DNA of 64,000 bases from Clostridiales bacterium. GTDB taxonomy: Bacteria > Bacillota > Clostridia > Christensenellales > UBA1242. Position numbers and translations under genes: made by a program. The stretch covers positions 294,052 to 358,051 of the forward strand of contig SVIV01000001.1 in assembly GCA_015069325.1 (NCBI GenBank), written 5' to 3'. The notes under the pieces were generated by a model. That model did not search any database. It worked only from the letters and a program-made list of their open reading frames with translations, and was not told the origin of the DNA. This document shows positions 26,799 to 36,032 of this stretch, piece by piece. Every line of letters starts with the position of its first letter. Positions within the stretch are counted from its first letter, which is position 1.

Positions 26799-26827
26799 AC
26801 TATAGCAAATTTATTTATAAAAATCAA
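26799..26827 (-). promoter_or_regulatory. Promoter of the Gly-Cys-Leu tRNA operon
   Basis: Minus strand: TTGATT (26827-26822), a 17-nt spacer and TATAGT (26804-26799), about 50 nt before tRNA-Gly. The rest of the 26744-26958 gap shows nothing else. Confidence 0.65.
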
Positions 26828-26958
26828 CTGTTTTTACAAACTTTTTTGATTTTTTTAAAAAATGTTGATTTTTTGTTTATTTATGCTAAGTTGTGATGGT
26901 GATTTGTTGGTAAATAAATTTGACTTGGTAAATAATTATAATAAATGACGATTTTCTC

Positions 26959-26987
26959 TTGCAAAATATGTTTTATTATGCTATACT
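26959..26987 (+). promoter_or_regulatory. Promoter of the 70-residue protein gene
   Basis: TTGCAA (26959-26964), a 17-nt spacer and TATACT (26982-26987), followed by AAGGAGG. Confidence 0.7.
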
Positions 26988-27006
26988 AAGCGGGCAAGGA
27001 GGATTT

Positions 27007-27219
27007 ATGCCAATTATTAAGGTTATGATTGATGGACAAGAAAATAATTATAAAATTCCATCTAAAATCGCTTGTGCGAAAGATGATATGATTGCAGTCT
27101 TTGAAGCGTCTTCAAAACAATATGAATGCTGTGATTGTGAATGGACAATGAGCGCAAAAGATTATATTAGAAAGAACAATATTCAACCAGAAATAGAAGA
27201 AGAAAACAGTATGAATTAA
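27007..27219 (+). CDS. Uncharacterised 70-residue cysteine-containing protein
   Basis: ATG 27007 is set by AAGGAGG and by the promoter just upstream. The product has an N-terminal beta hairpin (IIKVMIDGQENNYKI), a helix, and the cluster C41-C42-x-C44 (ECCDCEW), then an acidic tail. The cysteine cluster suggests metal or redox chemistry, but no family is recognised. It is monocistronic, 103 bases before the nfeD gene, which has its own promoter. Confidence 0.6.
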   Translation: MPIIKVMIDGQENNYKIPSKIACAKDDMIAVFEASSKQYECCDCEWTMSAKDYIRKNNIQPEIEEENSMN

Positions 27220-27256
27220 TTTTCTTGCTGTTTTTTTATTTCTCATTTTATTTTCG

Positions 27257-27285
27257 TTGACTTAAAATTTAAATTATGATAATAT
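27257..27285 (+). promoter_or_regulatory. nfeD-SPFH promoter
   Basis: TTGACT (27257-27262), a 17-nt spacer and TAATAT (27280-27285). Confidence 0.7.
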
Positions 27286-27322
27286 ATTTATGACAAGTCG
27301 AACAAAATAAGAGAGGATATAA

Positions 27323-27811
27323 ATGAGCATAGAATTTTGGGTATGGTTTGGAGTTGTGGTTTTATCCGTTTTGGTTGAAATTGTAACGCAAGAGCTAGTA
27401 TCAGTTTGGTTTGCAGTTGGTGCATTAATTCCTTTTATTTTATCAATATTCAATGGCGTTCCAATTTGGTTGGAAATCGTGATATTTGTTGCTGTTTCAA
27501 TAGTTCTTGTGTGCTTTATGCGAAAAGTTGCGCAAAAGTGGCTTTTTAAGTATGGCGGAGCTAGGACAAATGCAGATGCCCTAATAGGAAAAACATTAAA
27601 ACTGTTAGAAGATGTTACTCGCGACGACAAAGGCGCAGTGAAGTTTAATGGGGTGGTTTGGTCAACCATAACTGAAGATGACAGCGAAATAAAAGCTGGG
27701 ACTTATGTTGAAGTAGTAAGAATGGCAGGAAACAAATTGATAGTAAAAGCAAGTGACCAACAGGTTACACAAAAAGAAAATGGCAAAGATGCCAAATTAA
27801 AGGAGGAATAA
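27323..27811 (+). CDS. NfeD-like membrane protein
   Basis: 162 residues with membrane helices at about 5-27, 29-46 and 47-66, then a C-terminal OB-fold NfeD domain (ALIGKTLKLLED, GVVWSTI, GTYVEVVRMAGNKLIVK). NfeD proteins work with SPFH/flotillin proteins in membrane microdomains, and the next gene, 3 bases on, is such a protein. This is the short NfeD1b-type without a serine protease domain. Confidence 0.88.
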   Translation: MSIEFWVWFGVVVLSVLVEIVTQELVSVWFAVGALIPFILSIFNGVPIWLEIVIFVAVSIVLVCFMRKVAQKWLFKYGGARTNADALIGKTLKLLEDVTRDDKGAVKFNGVVWSTITEDDSEIKAGTYVEVVRMAGNKLIVKASDQQVTQKENGKDAKLKEE

Positions 27812-27814
27812 ATT

Positions 27815-28789
27815 ATGCCAGCTTGGGCTATTGTAATTATTGTAGTAGGAGTGCTTGCACTCATCACACTTTGTTGTTCAATTAGAATTGTAAAACAATC
27901 AACAGCTGTAATTGTAGAAAGATTGGGGAAATATCACAAAACTCTCGAAACAGGAGTGCACCTTGTGTTTATTTTCTTCGATAGAACTCACAAGCCAATC
28001 AGTTTAAAAGAAACAGTTGCAGACTTTAATCCACAGCCAGTGATTACTAAAGATAATGTTACTATGCAAATAGACACAGTTGTTTATTTTCAAGTGACCG
28101 ATGCGAAACTTTATACTTATGGTGTTGATAGACCTATAAGAGCAATTGAAAATCTTACTGCAACAACTCTTAGAAATATTGTAGGTGAACTAGAACTCGA
28201 CGAAACACTTACATCTCGTGATACAGTAAACTCGAAGATGAGAATGATTCTTGACGAAGCAACTGATCCTTGGGGAATCAAGATTAATCGTGTTGAACTT
28301 AAAAATATTCTTCCACCACAAGATATCCAAGAAGCAATGGATAAACAAATGAAGGCTGAAAGAGAAAGAAGAGAACAAATTCTTAAAGCGGAAGGTGAAA
28401 AGAAGGCAAATATTTTGGTTGCAGAAGGGGAAAAACAAGCTCAAATTTTACGAGCAGAAGCCGCAAAAGCAACAAAAATTATGGAGGCGGAAGCACAAAA
28501 AGAAGCACTTCTTGCAATCGCAGAAGGTGAAAGTAGGGCAATTCAACTTATAAATGAAGCGAATCCAAATGCAGCATATGTTACTCTTCAAGGTTTTGAA
28601 GCACTAAAAAAACTTGCTGATGGAAATGCAACAAAACTTATTATTCCAAGTGAAATACAAAACGTAACAGGTCTTCTTGCTTCTATGAGTGAAGTTGTTA
28701 AGAAGGATACAACAACAATCAGTATGCCAATTGCAAGTGAATTAGATGTGAAAAAAGTTAAAACAACATCAAAAACAACAAAAAAATAA
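27815..28789 (+). CDS. SPFH/Band 7 (stomatin-like) protein, QmcA/YbbK type
   Basis: 324 residues: an N-terminal membrane helix (about 3-25), an SPFH domain (VIVERLGKYHKTLETGVHL through VELKNILPP) and a long Ala/Glu/Lys-rich coiled coil (KAEGEKKANILVAEGEKQ) that drives oligomerisation. A short Lys-rich tail ends the protein. It is paired with the nfeD gene, the usual operon for bacterial stomatin homologues thought to organise membrane microdomains and protein quality control. Confidence 0.92.
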   Translation: MPAWAIVIIVVGVLALITLCCSIRIVKQSTAVIVERLGKYHKTLETGVHLVFIFFDRTHKPISLKETVADFNPQPVITKDNVTMQIDTVVYFQVTDAKLYTYGVDRPIRAIENLTATTLRNIVGELELDETLTSRDTVNSKMRMILDEATDPWGIKINRVELKNILPPQDIQEAMDKQMKAERERREQILKAEGEKKANILVAEGEKQAQILRAEAAKATKIMEAEAQKEALLAIAEGESRAIQLINEANPNAAYVTLQGFEALKKLADGNATKLIIPSEIQNVTGLLASMSEVVKKDTTTISMPIASELDVKKVKTTSKTTKK

Positions 28790-28794
28790 TTATT

Positions 28795-28824
28795 AAAAAC
28801 TTCGCTGGGTTGCGAAGTTTTTTG
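28795..28824 (+). terminator. Terminator after the SPFH gene
   Basis: AACTTCGC/GCGAAGTT stem with a T run. Confidence 0.85.
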
Positions 28825-28913
28825 TTGTTATTTGCACATTTATTATTGTTTTACAATATATAATGATGGTCTATGTTTTTATTAGTCAAGTATTTTCAAA
28901 AAGCATTGAAAAT

Positions 28914-28949
28914 GCTTGACATCCCCCCCCCGCACTATGCTAAACTAAA
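28914..28949 (+). promoter_or_regulatory. C-rich promoter cassette, copy 2
   Basis: TTGACA (28916-28921), a 19-nt spacer with nine consecutive Cs, and the extended -10 TGC-TAAACT (28941-28946). It has the same layout as the copy at 13498-13533. Confidence 0.6.
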
Positions 28950-28986
28950 ATCAACAAGGGATTGTTAATAAAAAAAAGGAGAAAAA

Positions 28987-29421
28987 ATGAACAAAAAGAA
29001 ACTTATTTTAGATTCAGTTGTCACAGGATTAGGTCTCTTTGCAATAATTTTTATGGCATTGCCATACTGTATTGCATCTGGCTATGACTTCTTATCTGTT
29101 GGAGCACTTGCTCCAGTGCTTATGATTGGAGCACTTTTTACACTTCTTTCAGGTATTGTTATGCTTGGAGCAGGTGTTGTTAATATCTTAGTTGATGCTA
29201 ATGTTATTAAAAGTAATGGTCTCAAAAAAACATTTAACGTTATTCAATTCATTGCGACTATTCTAGCTGTTGTAGCACTCGTTTTAGTTGTTGTTGGCAT
29301 TCTTATGATAGAACCATCAATGTTTACAGTTATAGGAGCAGGATTTATTCTTAATGCTTTAATCGCAATTGCTGCTCTTGTTTGCGGAATTTTAGCATAC
29401 AAGACTGCAAAGAAAAACTAA
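28987..29421 (+). CDS. Small four-helix membrane protein
   Basis: 144 residues with hydrophobic helices near 8-29, 40-65, 82-107 and 113-138 and basic ends (MNKKK, KTAKKN). No family motif is seen. AAGGAG lies 6 nt before the ATG. It is monocistronic and driven by the C-rich promoter cassette that it shares with the BspA-like surface protein gene, so the two may be co-regulated. No function is proposed. Confidence 0.7.
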   Translation: MNKKKLILDSVVTGLGLFAIIFMALPYCIASGYDFLSVGALAPVLMIGALFTLLSGIVMLGAGVVNILVDANVIKSNGLKKTFNVIQFIATILAVVALVLVVVGILMIEPSMFTVIGAGFILNALIAIAALVCGILAYKTAKKN

Positions 29422-29454
29422 TTAAATAAAAATTTAACAATCCTTTATTGTAAG

Positions 29455-29482
29455 AAGAACGATTTATATCGTTCTTTTTATT
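29455..29482 (+). terminator. Terminator after the small membrane protein gene
   Basis: AGAACGAT/ATCGTTCT stem followed by Ts. Confidence 0.8.
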
Positions 29483-29507
29483 TGTGCAATAAAATATGTT
29501 TAAATAC

Positions 29508-29536
29508 TTGCATTTTTTCTGGTTTTGTTATATAAT
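29508..29536 (+). promoter_or_regulatory. valS promoter
   Basis: TTGCAT (29508-29513), a 17-nt spacer and TATAAT (29531-29536). The leader is too short for a T-box. Confidence 0.7.
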
Positions 29537-29576
29537 CAAATTTAGGCAAAAACCTTTAAATTTAAGGAGAAAAACA

Positions 29577-32003
29577 ATGTTAGATAAAAAATATAATCCA
29601 CAAGAAAAAGAAGGGAAGTGGAGAAACTATTGGGAAGATAATAAAATTTATCAATTTAAAAGAGATGGTAGGGAAGTTTATTCAATTGATACACCTCCAC
29701 CAACAGTAAATGGCAAGTTGCATATCGGACATATCTTTTCTTATTCTCAAACTGAAATGATTGCGAGATATAAAAGACTTAAAGGGTATAACGTTTATTA
29801 TGCCTTTGGTTTTGATGATAACGGACTTCCAAGTGAAAGATTGGTTGAAAAGGAACAGGGAAAGAAGGCTCATCAAATAGGAAGAGAAGAGTTTTCTAAA
29901 CTTTGTTATGAAACAACAGACAAATATGAAGCACAATTCAAGGATTTGTGGGGTAAAATGGGTGTTTCTACTGATTGGGATAATGCATATAAAACCGTTA
30001 GTCCTTCAACAATTAAAATCAGTCAAGCATCATTTCTTGATTTGGTTGAGAAAGGACATTGCTATCATAAAGAAAGCCCAGCACTTTGGTGCAATGAGTG
30101 TTTGACTTCAATTGCTCAAGCAGAACTTGAAACAAAATCTATCAAGACAACATTCAATTACATTCATTTTACAACGGTTGAAGATGGAGAACAGTTTACT
30201 ATTGCCACAACGAGACCAGAACTCTTGCCTGCAATTGTCTGCGTTTTTGTAAATCCTGAAGACGAAGCGAGAAAGCATCTTATTGGAAAAACCGCTCACA
30301 TTCCAGTTATTAATGTTGACGTTCCTATTATGGCTGATGAAAAAGTTGCGATTGATAAAGGGACAGGCGTTGTTATGTGTTGCACATTTGGTGATCAAAC
30401 AGACATTGAATGGTGGAAAAAATATAATCTTCCACTTAAACATATTTTTACTGCAGACGGAAGAATTAATGAAAATGTGCCAAACTATGGTGGCTTAAAA
30501 ATTAAAGAAGCAAGGGCTAAAGTCATTGAAGATCTTCAAAATGCAGGTGTTGTAGAAAAAATCGAAGAACTTGAACATGAAGTTCAAACTCACGAAAGAT
30601 GTGGCAAAGAAGTTGAATATGCCGTTATGAAGCAATGGTTTATTGATACAACAAGCCATAAAGACGATTTTATTCGTATGGGAAACCAAATTAAGTGGCA
30701 CCCAGAACATATGCACAAACGTTATGATGAATGGGTAAATAATATTGCTTGGGATTGGTGTATTTCACGTCAAAGATATTTTGGCGTTCCATTCCCAGTA
30801 TGGTATTGTGCAGATTGCGGAGAACCTATTTTCGCAAGAAAAGAAGACTTACCTGTAAATCCTTTGAAAGATAAGCCTTTCGTTCAATCTTGTCCAAAAT
30901 GCGGTTGCAAAGAGTTTGCTCCAGAAAAAGACGTTATGGATACTTGGGCAACTTCTTCAGTAACTCCATTAATTAATATGAAATATGGTGAAGAAGAAAA
31001 CTTAGTTGACATTTTAAAGCCTATGAGCCTTAGAACAAACGCGTCTGAAATTATTAGAACTTGGGATTTCTATACTATTGTTAAATCATTCTATCACTTT
31101 GGGCAGATTCCTTGGGAAAATGTTATGATTTCTGGCTTCGTTATGGCAGGAAAAGGTGAAAAAATCAGCAAGAGTAAGGGCAATAGCAAGAGTGAACCTG
31201 TTGAACTTGTTGCTCAGCATTCAGCAGATGTTATTCGCTATTGGGCTGGTTCTGGTCGACTTGGCACAGATATTGTTTTCTCTGATGAAACAATTCTTCG
31301 TGGTAGAAAACTAGTAAACAAGATTTGGAACGTTGCTAAATTTATTGAAATGCATTTGCAAGATTATAAAGATAGCGATTTCACAGATTATGAATATATT
31401 GATAAGTGGATTTTAGGCAAATTCCAAGAAATGGAAACAGGATTTATTAATTATCTTGATGAATATGAAGTGGGGCTTGCTTTAAATCATTTAGAAAAAT
31501 TCTTCTGGAATTTCTGTGATAATTACATTGAAATTGTAAAACACAGACTTTACAGACCTGAAGAATTTGGGGATAAAGCAAGATATTCAGGACAAAAGAC
31601 AGTTTATACTATACTTTACAAACTCCTTCAAGATTTCAGCATTTTCTTCCCATTTATTACAGAAGACATTTATCAGGAACTTTATCACGACAACAAATCA
31701 ATTCATTTGACAGAAATTAAGCCACTTGCATTCAACTATGCGGAAGAAATTAAGAATGGTGATTTGATGGTAGAAATTATAAGTCAAGCTAGGGGAGAAA
31801 AGACAAACAATAATGTGTCTTTGAAAACGCCTATCAGAAATCTTAATGTGAAAGTTGATGAAGCATTAAAGATTGCTATTGAAAGTGCAGTTAAAGACTT
31901 TAAAGCTACTTTATTCATTGAAAATCTTAATCTTGATAGCACAAAAGAAGGTTATGAAATCGAAAAGATTGAACTTAATCTTGACGATATCGAACAAAAA
32001 TAA
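29577..32003 (+). CDS. valS: Valyl-tRNA synthetase, short archaeal-like form
   Basis: 808 residues. ATG 29577 follows AAGGAGA; the 27 codons before it read through the promoter. The class I motifs are HIGH (in KLHIGHIF) and KMSKS-like KISKS. The CP1 editing domain and a zinc-ribbon insertion (CADCGEP, CPKCGC) are present. The PPPTVNG, FSYSQTEMIARY and GFDDNGLPSER segments resemble archaeal-type ValRS. The C-terminal coiled-coil arm of typical bacterial ValRS is absent. A specificity shift to isoleucine is unlikely given the ValRS-like core. Confidence 0.88.
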   Translation: MLDKKYNPQEKEGKWRNYWEDNKIYQFKRDGREVYSIDTPPPTVNGKLHIGHIFSYSQTEMIARYKRLKGYNVYYAFGFDDNGLPSERLVEKEQGKKAHQIGREEFSKLCYETTDKYEAQFKDLWGKMGVSTDWDNAYKTVSPSTIKISQASFLDLVEKGHCYHKESPALWCNECLTSIAQAELETKSIKTTFNYIHFTTVEDGEQFTIATTRPELLPAIVCVFVNPEDEARKHLIGKTAHIPVINVDVPIMADEKVAIDKGTGVVMCCTFGDQTDIEWWKKYNLPLKHIFTADGRINENVPNYGGLKIKEARAKVIEDLQNAGVVEKIEELEHEVQTHERCGKEVEYAVMKQWFIDTTSHKDDFIRMGNQIKWHPEHMHKRYDEWVNNIAWDWCISRQRYFGVPFPVWYCADCGEPIFARKEDLPVNPLKDKPFVQSCPKCGCKEFAPEKDVMDTWATSSVTPLINMKYGEEENLVDILKPMSLRTNASEIIRTWDFYTIVKSFYHFGQIPWENVMISGFVMAGKGEKISKSKGNSKSEPVELVAQHSADVIRYWAGSGRLGTDIVFSDETILRGRKLVNKIWNVAKFIEMHLQDYKDSDFTDYEYIDKWILGKFQEMETGFINYLDEYEVGLALNHLEKFFWNFCDNYIEIVKHRLYRPEEFGDKARYSGQKTVYTILYKLLQDFSIFFPFITEDIYQELYHDNKSIHLTEIKPLAFNYAEEIKNGDLMVEIISQARGEKTNNNVSLKTPIRNLNVKVDEALKIAIESAVKDFKATLFIENLNLDSTKEGYEIEKIELNLDDIEQK

Positions 32004-32079
32004 CCAAAAATCAAGATGTATGGGCTAGTATTTTGATACATCATACTATATGTTGTGTTTTTGGTGTTTTATATACAAC

Positions 32080-32113
32080 AAAAAATAACGCAAAATTTGC
32101 GTTATTTTTTTGT
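32080..32113. terminator. Bidirectional terminator between valS and the ABC operon
   Basis: AAATAACGCAAA/TTTGCGTTATTT perfect inverted repeat with T and A runs on either side. Confidence 0.88.
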
Positions 32114-32114
32114 T

Positions 32115-34151
32115 TTATTCTCGTCTAAGTGATTCAACGGGGTCAAGTTTAGCCGCTTTTGATGATGGATAAAGCCCTGCAAGAACACTTATTATCACGC
32201 TGATTAAAAGTGCAATAGCGAAGTATTGAATTTCCATACTAATTGGTGCAAATCCGAGAAGTGAATTAAATACTATTGTAAATATGCCACCGAAGATAAG
32301 TGCAAGAATTATGCTTACAATCCCGCTTAAAAGCCCTACAAGAAAACTTTCACTGCTGAAAATTAAGCGAATATCTTTCTTTCGCGCACCAATACTTTTA
32401 AGCACGCCAATTTCTTTAGTTCGTTCGGCAACACTCATATAAAGCACAACTAAAATCATAATAAGGGCAACAAATAGGGCAATTCCGCTAATAACTGTAA
32501 GAGCAATTGAGAATGTATTCATAAGTTCACCAAACATTCCTGCAAGTTGTTCTTCTACAGAGCCTGCTAGTTCTGGCTTGTTTTCTTTTATATAAGAATT
32601 GATAAGGTTTGTTGTATTTTCTCCATCTGTTGAAATATATAGAGAAGATGGTTGCATTCCAGTAATTTCAAGGTTATTGGCTTCTTGATAGTCTTTTATG
32701 CATTTGTTGAGATAATCATAATCTACATACAAAATTGTCATCATTGAATTGTCAATAATCGCAGAAATTTTTACAGTTTTTGTAATTGAAATTTGAGTTG
32801 ATCCATTTGTATATGTGAGATTAAGAGTGATTTCTTTTCCTACAGCATCGTCAGCATTATCAACTTCCAACTTTTTAAGAATTGTGCTGGATACCATAAT
32901 TTCATCTTCCCCACAAAGATATCCAGTTTCTTTTGAAGCGAAATCTTTTTCATCATAGTATGGGGGAACGGTATAAGTTACCATAGCGGGTTCTGATGCG
33001 GTTGTTCCGTCTGTTTTTGTATAAGTTAAATTTACTAATGCTTGCATTGGTGGAAGCATAATTCCATAAGAAAGATTTTTGTTTTCATCATTAGAGTTGA
33101 TGATTTTGAAACTGTTTCCTTGAGTTTTAAGATGGGTATTTAATTCTTCAACGAGAGAAGATATGTCTTCATCTGAGAATGTGCCTTTAGTATTTGAAAT
33201 AGTTACAATATCAGGCCTTGAATATTCATCTGCCATACTAGAGATATAACTTGTAAGCCCGGAGCCAAACGATAACATTAAAATCATTGAAACAAGAGCA
33301 ATTGATACGCCAAAAGCCATCAGTAGATTTTTGACTTTACCAGCCCACATATTATGAAGGGATAACCTAAATGCAGAGAAGAAGGATAAGTGGCCTTCTT
33401 TCTTCTTTTGTGGGATATCAGTTTGTTCTTCAACTAATTTATCGTGGACTTGCGTCTTTTTGTAGTTCTTCTTTTTGCTATCCCGAACGATTCTACCATC
33501 TGCAATTTCAACTATACGAGAAGATATGCTTGCAACTTTTTCTGAATGAGTAACCATTATTACAAGTTTTCCGTCATCTGCAATTTCTTTTAAAATAGAT
33601 AAGATTTGTGAAGTAGTTCCGCTGTCAAGTGCTCCTGTTGGCTCGTCCGCTAAAATGATGTCAGGGTCATTGATAAGAGCCCTTGCGATTGCTACTCTTT
33701 GCTTCTGTCCGCCGGATAGTTGAGTGGGTTTCTTTTTTATTTGATCTTTAAGGCCCAATTTTGTTAAAAGAGTAGTTGCTTTTTGTAATTTTACACTTTC
33801 TTTTTCATTTGAAAGGGTAAGACCTATTGTTACATTATCTAAAACTGATAAGTGTGGAATAAGATTAAAAGATTGAAAAACAAATCCAATTTTTTTCTTT
33901 CGATAATCATCAAGTTGTTTGTCTTTAAAACTTTTTAAATCTTTTCCGTCAATGTTGATGATTCCGTCATAGCTAGAATCAAGTCCGCCAATAAGGTTCA
34001 TTAATGTGCTTTTGCCACTTCCGCTCTCGCCAATGATAGATACAAGCTCGCCTTTTTCAAAAGCAACATTTACATCGTGCAAAGCACGAAAATTTTCTTT
34101 ATTGGCAAGTTTGTAGTCTTTATTGACATTAATAAGTTCTAAAACTTTCAT
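32115..34151 (-). CDS. MacB-like ABC transporter: fused ATPase and FtsX-type permease
   Basis: 678 residues. An N-terminal ATPase (Walker A GESGSGKST, signature LSGGQKQR, Walker B ILADEPTGALD) is fused to a permease with one membrane helix (~275), a large outside domain and three C-terminal helices of the FtsX type. This MacB/LolD-type mechanotransmission architecture exports peptides, toxins or lipoproteins or signals across the membrane. Gram-positive versions are often split; here they are fused. It is last in a three-gene minus-strand operon, 9 bases after the preceding gene. Confidence 0.88.
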   Translation of the reverse strand: MKVLELINVNKDYKLANKENFRALHDVNVAFEKGELVSIIGESGSGKSTLMNLIGGLDSSYDGIINIDGKDLKSFKDKQLDDYRKKKIGFVFQSFNLIPHLSVLDNVTIGLTLSNEKESVKLQKATTLLTKLGLKDQIKKKPTQLSGGQKQRVAIARALINDPDIILADEPTGALDSGTTSQILSILKEIADDGKLVIMVTHSEKVASISSRIVEIADGRIVRDSKKKNYKKTQVHDKLVEEQTDIPQKKKEGHLSFFSAFRLSLHNMWAGKVKNLLMAFGVSIALVSMILMLSFGSGLTSYISSMADEYSRPDIVTISNTKGTFSDEDISSLVEELNTHLKTQGNSFKIINSNDENKNLSYGIMLPPMQALVNLTYTKTDGTTASEPAMVTYTVPPYYDEKDFASKETGYLCGEDEIMVSSTILKKLEVDNADDAVGKEITLNLTYTNGSTQISITKTVKISAIIDNSMMTILYVDYDYLNKCIKDYQEANNLEITGMQPSSLYISTDGENTTNLINSYIKENKPELAGSVEEQLAGMFGELMNTFSIALTVISGIALFVALIMILVVLYMSVAERTKEIGVLKSIGARKKDIRLIFSSESFLVGLLSGIVSIILALIFGGIFTIVFNSLLGFAPISMEIQYFAIALLISVIISVLAGLYPSSKAAKLDPVESLRRE

Positions 34152-34160
34152 AATTTCTCC

Positions 34161-36032
34161 TTAAAAATTTTCACCAGTTTCAAATTGACTAGTATATAAT
34201 TCTTTATAAACACCGTTTTTAGCTAACAGTTCTTTATGATTTCCTGTTTCAACAATATTTCCGTCCTGCATTACGATAATTTTATCTGCATTTTTGATTG
34301 TAGATAGACGATGTGCAATAACAAAACTGGTTCGTCCTTCTGTAAGTCTATCCATAGCGCTTTGAATTAAAATTTCAGTTCTTGTATCAACAGAACTAGT
34401 TGCTTCGTCCAGGATTAGCATTGGCGCATTTTGCACCATAGCCCTTGCAATAGTTAAAAGTTGTTTTTGACCGGCAGAAATACTTGTGTCTTCATTTAAT
34501 ATCATATCATATCCTTTTGGCTCGGTATGAATAAAGTGGTCAACATTTGCAAGTTTGCAAGCGTTGACAAGTTCTTCGTCGGTTGCATCGGGTTTTCCAA
34601 AACGCAAATTCTCTTTGATGCTTCCTTCAAATAGCCAAGTATCTTGTAAAACCATTCCGAAAAGCGAACGGACATAATTTCTGCTCATATCTTTGATTGA
34701 AATGCCATCAATTAATATATCGCCTGACGTAATGTCATAAAAACGCATAAGAAGGTTTACCATCGTTGTTTTTCCTGCTCCTGTTTGCCCGACAATAGCA
34801 ATCTTTTCTCCTGGCAGTGCGGTAAAATTAAAATCATATATAATTTGTTTGTCTTTCGAATAACCAAAGTTGACATTTTTAAATTCAATTTTGCCTTTAA
34901 CAACAGGAATTGTTGTAAGTTTATCGTCATCTAAAGGCTGTTCGGTTTCTGACAAGAATTCAAAAACTCTTTCTGCTGCTGCCATTGTAGATTGCAAGTT
35001 TGATGAAATGGAACCAAGTTGCGAAATAGGGTGATTAAATAATTTTGTATATGTCATAAATGTCCCAATTGTTGCTAAAAATTTAGGGTCATTTGATTGA
35101 ATTGCGATATATGCACCAACTAAACATATTAAAACATAAATTAAATTGCTGATTAAATTTACAATAGGGTGCATTATGTTGGAGAAAAATTGTGCTTTAT
35201 GGGCAGTCTTTTGAAGTTTTTTGTTGATTTTTTCAAACTCTTCTTGTGCTTTTTCTTCGCCATTAAATGCTTTGATTACATTGTGTGCTGAATACTGTTC
35301 TTCAATATAGCCATTTATTTCGCCAAGATATTTTTGTTGCCTGATAAAGTGCTTTTGATTGTTTTTCACGACAATTATTACGATTGTTAATGAAAGTGGT
35401 ATTTGTAAGAGTGAAATAAGCGTAAGTTGCCAATTGATTGTAAGCATTATTATAGGTATTCCGATAATCATTACAACAGCTGTTACGATTGAAGACAATG
35501 TTCTTTCTAAAGTGCTGGCAACAATGTCAATATCGTTTGTTACTCTCGACAACACATCTCCATAACTATTTTTGTCAAAATAACTTAAAGGAAGTTTGTT
35601 GATTTTTTTAGAGATGTCAGTTCGCATCTTCTTTGCTACTTTAATGCTCATTCTTGAAATTAACAAGTTTTGAATATAGTTTAATCCGCTTGCGAGAAGA
35701 TAAATCCCCAATATTATAAGTCCATATCTGACAACTGTGCTTGTTTGATAATCAAGAACCCCATTTCCATCAGGAATGATAATCTGCATTAACTCGTTTA
35801 AAATTGACGGCCCGATTACGACTAAAATAGAAGAAATAATGGCAAATATTACAGCAATGATAATAGATGTCTTATAAGTGCCTACTCTTTTCAAAAGCAA
35901 TTTCATTGTGTTTTTAAAGTTTTTCGCACGTTTTCCGCTTTGAATTTGGGCTTCTTTTTTATGTTCTTTAAGTTTTCTCTTTTCTTCTCTTTTTGATAAA
36001 GAAGGACTTGTTAAATTAGTTTGATTATTCAT
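34161..36032 (-). CDS. ABC exporter half-transporter with consensus catalytic ATPase
   Basis: 623 residues. A lysine-rich N-terminal tail (~45 residues), six membrane helices, then an ATPase domain with Walker A GQTGAGKTT, signature ISAGQ and Walker B LILDEATSSVD (~537). The signature is non-canonical (SAGQ for SGGQ) but the catalytic Glu is present. Together with the next upstream gene it would form a BmrCD/LmrCD-type heterodimeric multidrug or peptide exporter. Its start overlaps the upstream stop by four bases. Confidence 0.9.
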   Translation of the reverse strand: MNNQTNLTSPSLSKREEKRKLKEHKKEAQIQSGKRAKNFKNTMKLLLKRVGTYKTSIIIAVIFAIISSILVVIGPSILNELMQIIIPDGNGVLDYQTSTVVRYGLIILGIYLLASGLNYIQNLLISRMSIKVAKKMRTDISKKINKLPLSYFDKNSYGDVLSRVTNDIDIVASTLERTLSSIVTAVVMIIGIPIIMLTINWQLTLISLLQIPLSLTIVIIVVKNNQKHFIRQQKYLGEINGYIEEQYSAHNVIKAFNGEEKAQEEFEKINKKLQKTAHKAQFFSNIMHPIVNLISNLIYVLICLVGAYIAIQSNDPKFLATIGTFMTYTKLFNHPISQLGSISSNLQSTMAAAERVFEFLSETEQPLDDDKLTTIPVVKGKIEFKNVNFGYSKDKQIIYDFNFTALPGEKIAIVGQTGAGKTTMVNLLMRFYDITSGDILIDGISIKDMSRNYVRSLFGMVLQDTWLFEGSIKENLRFGKPDATDEELVNACKLANVDHFIHTEPKGYDMILNEDTSISAGQKQLLTIARAMVQNAPMLILDEATSSVDTRTEILIQSAMDRLTEGRTSFVIAHRLSTIKNADKIIVMQDGNIVETGNHKELLAKNGVYKELYTSQFETGENF

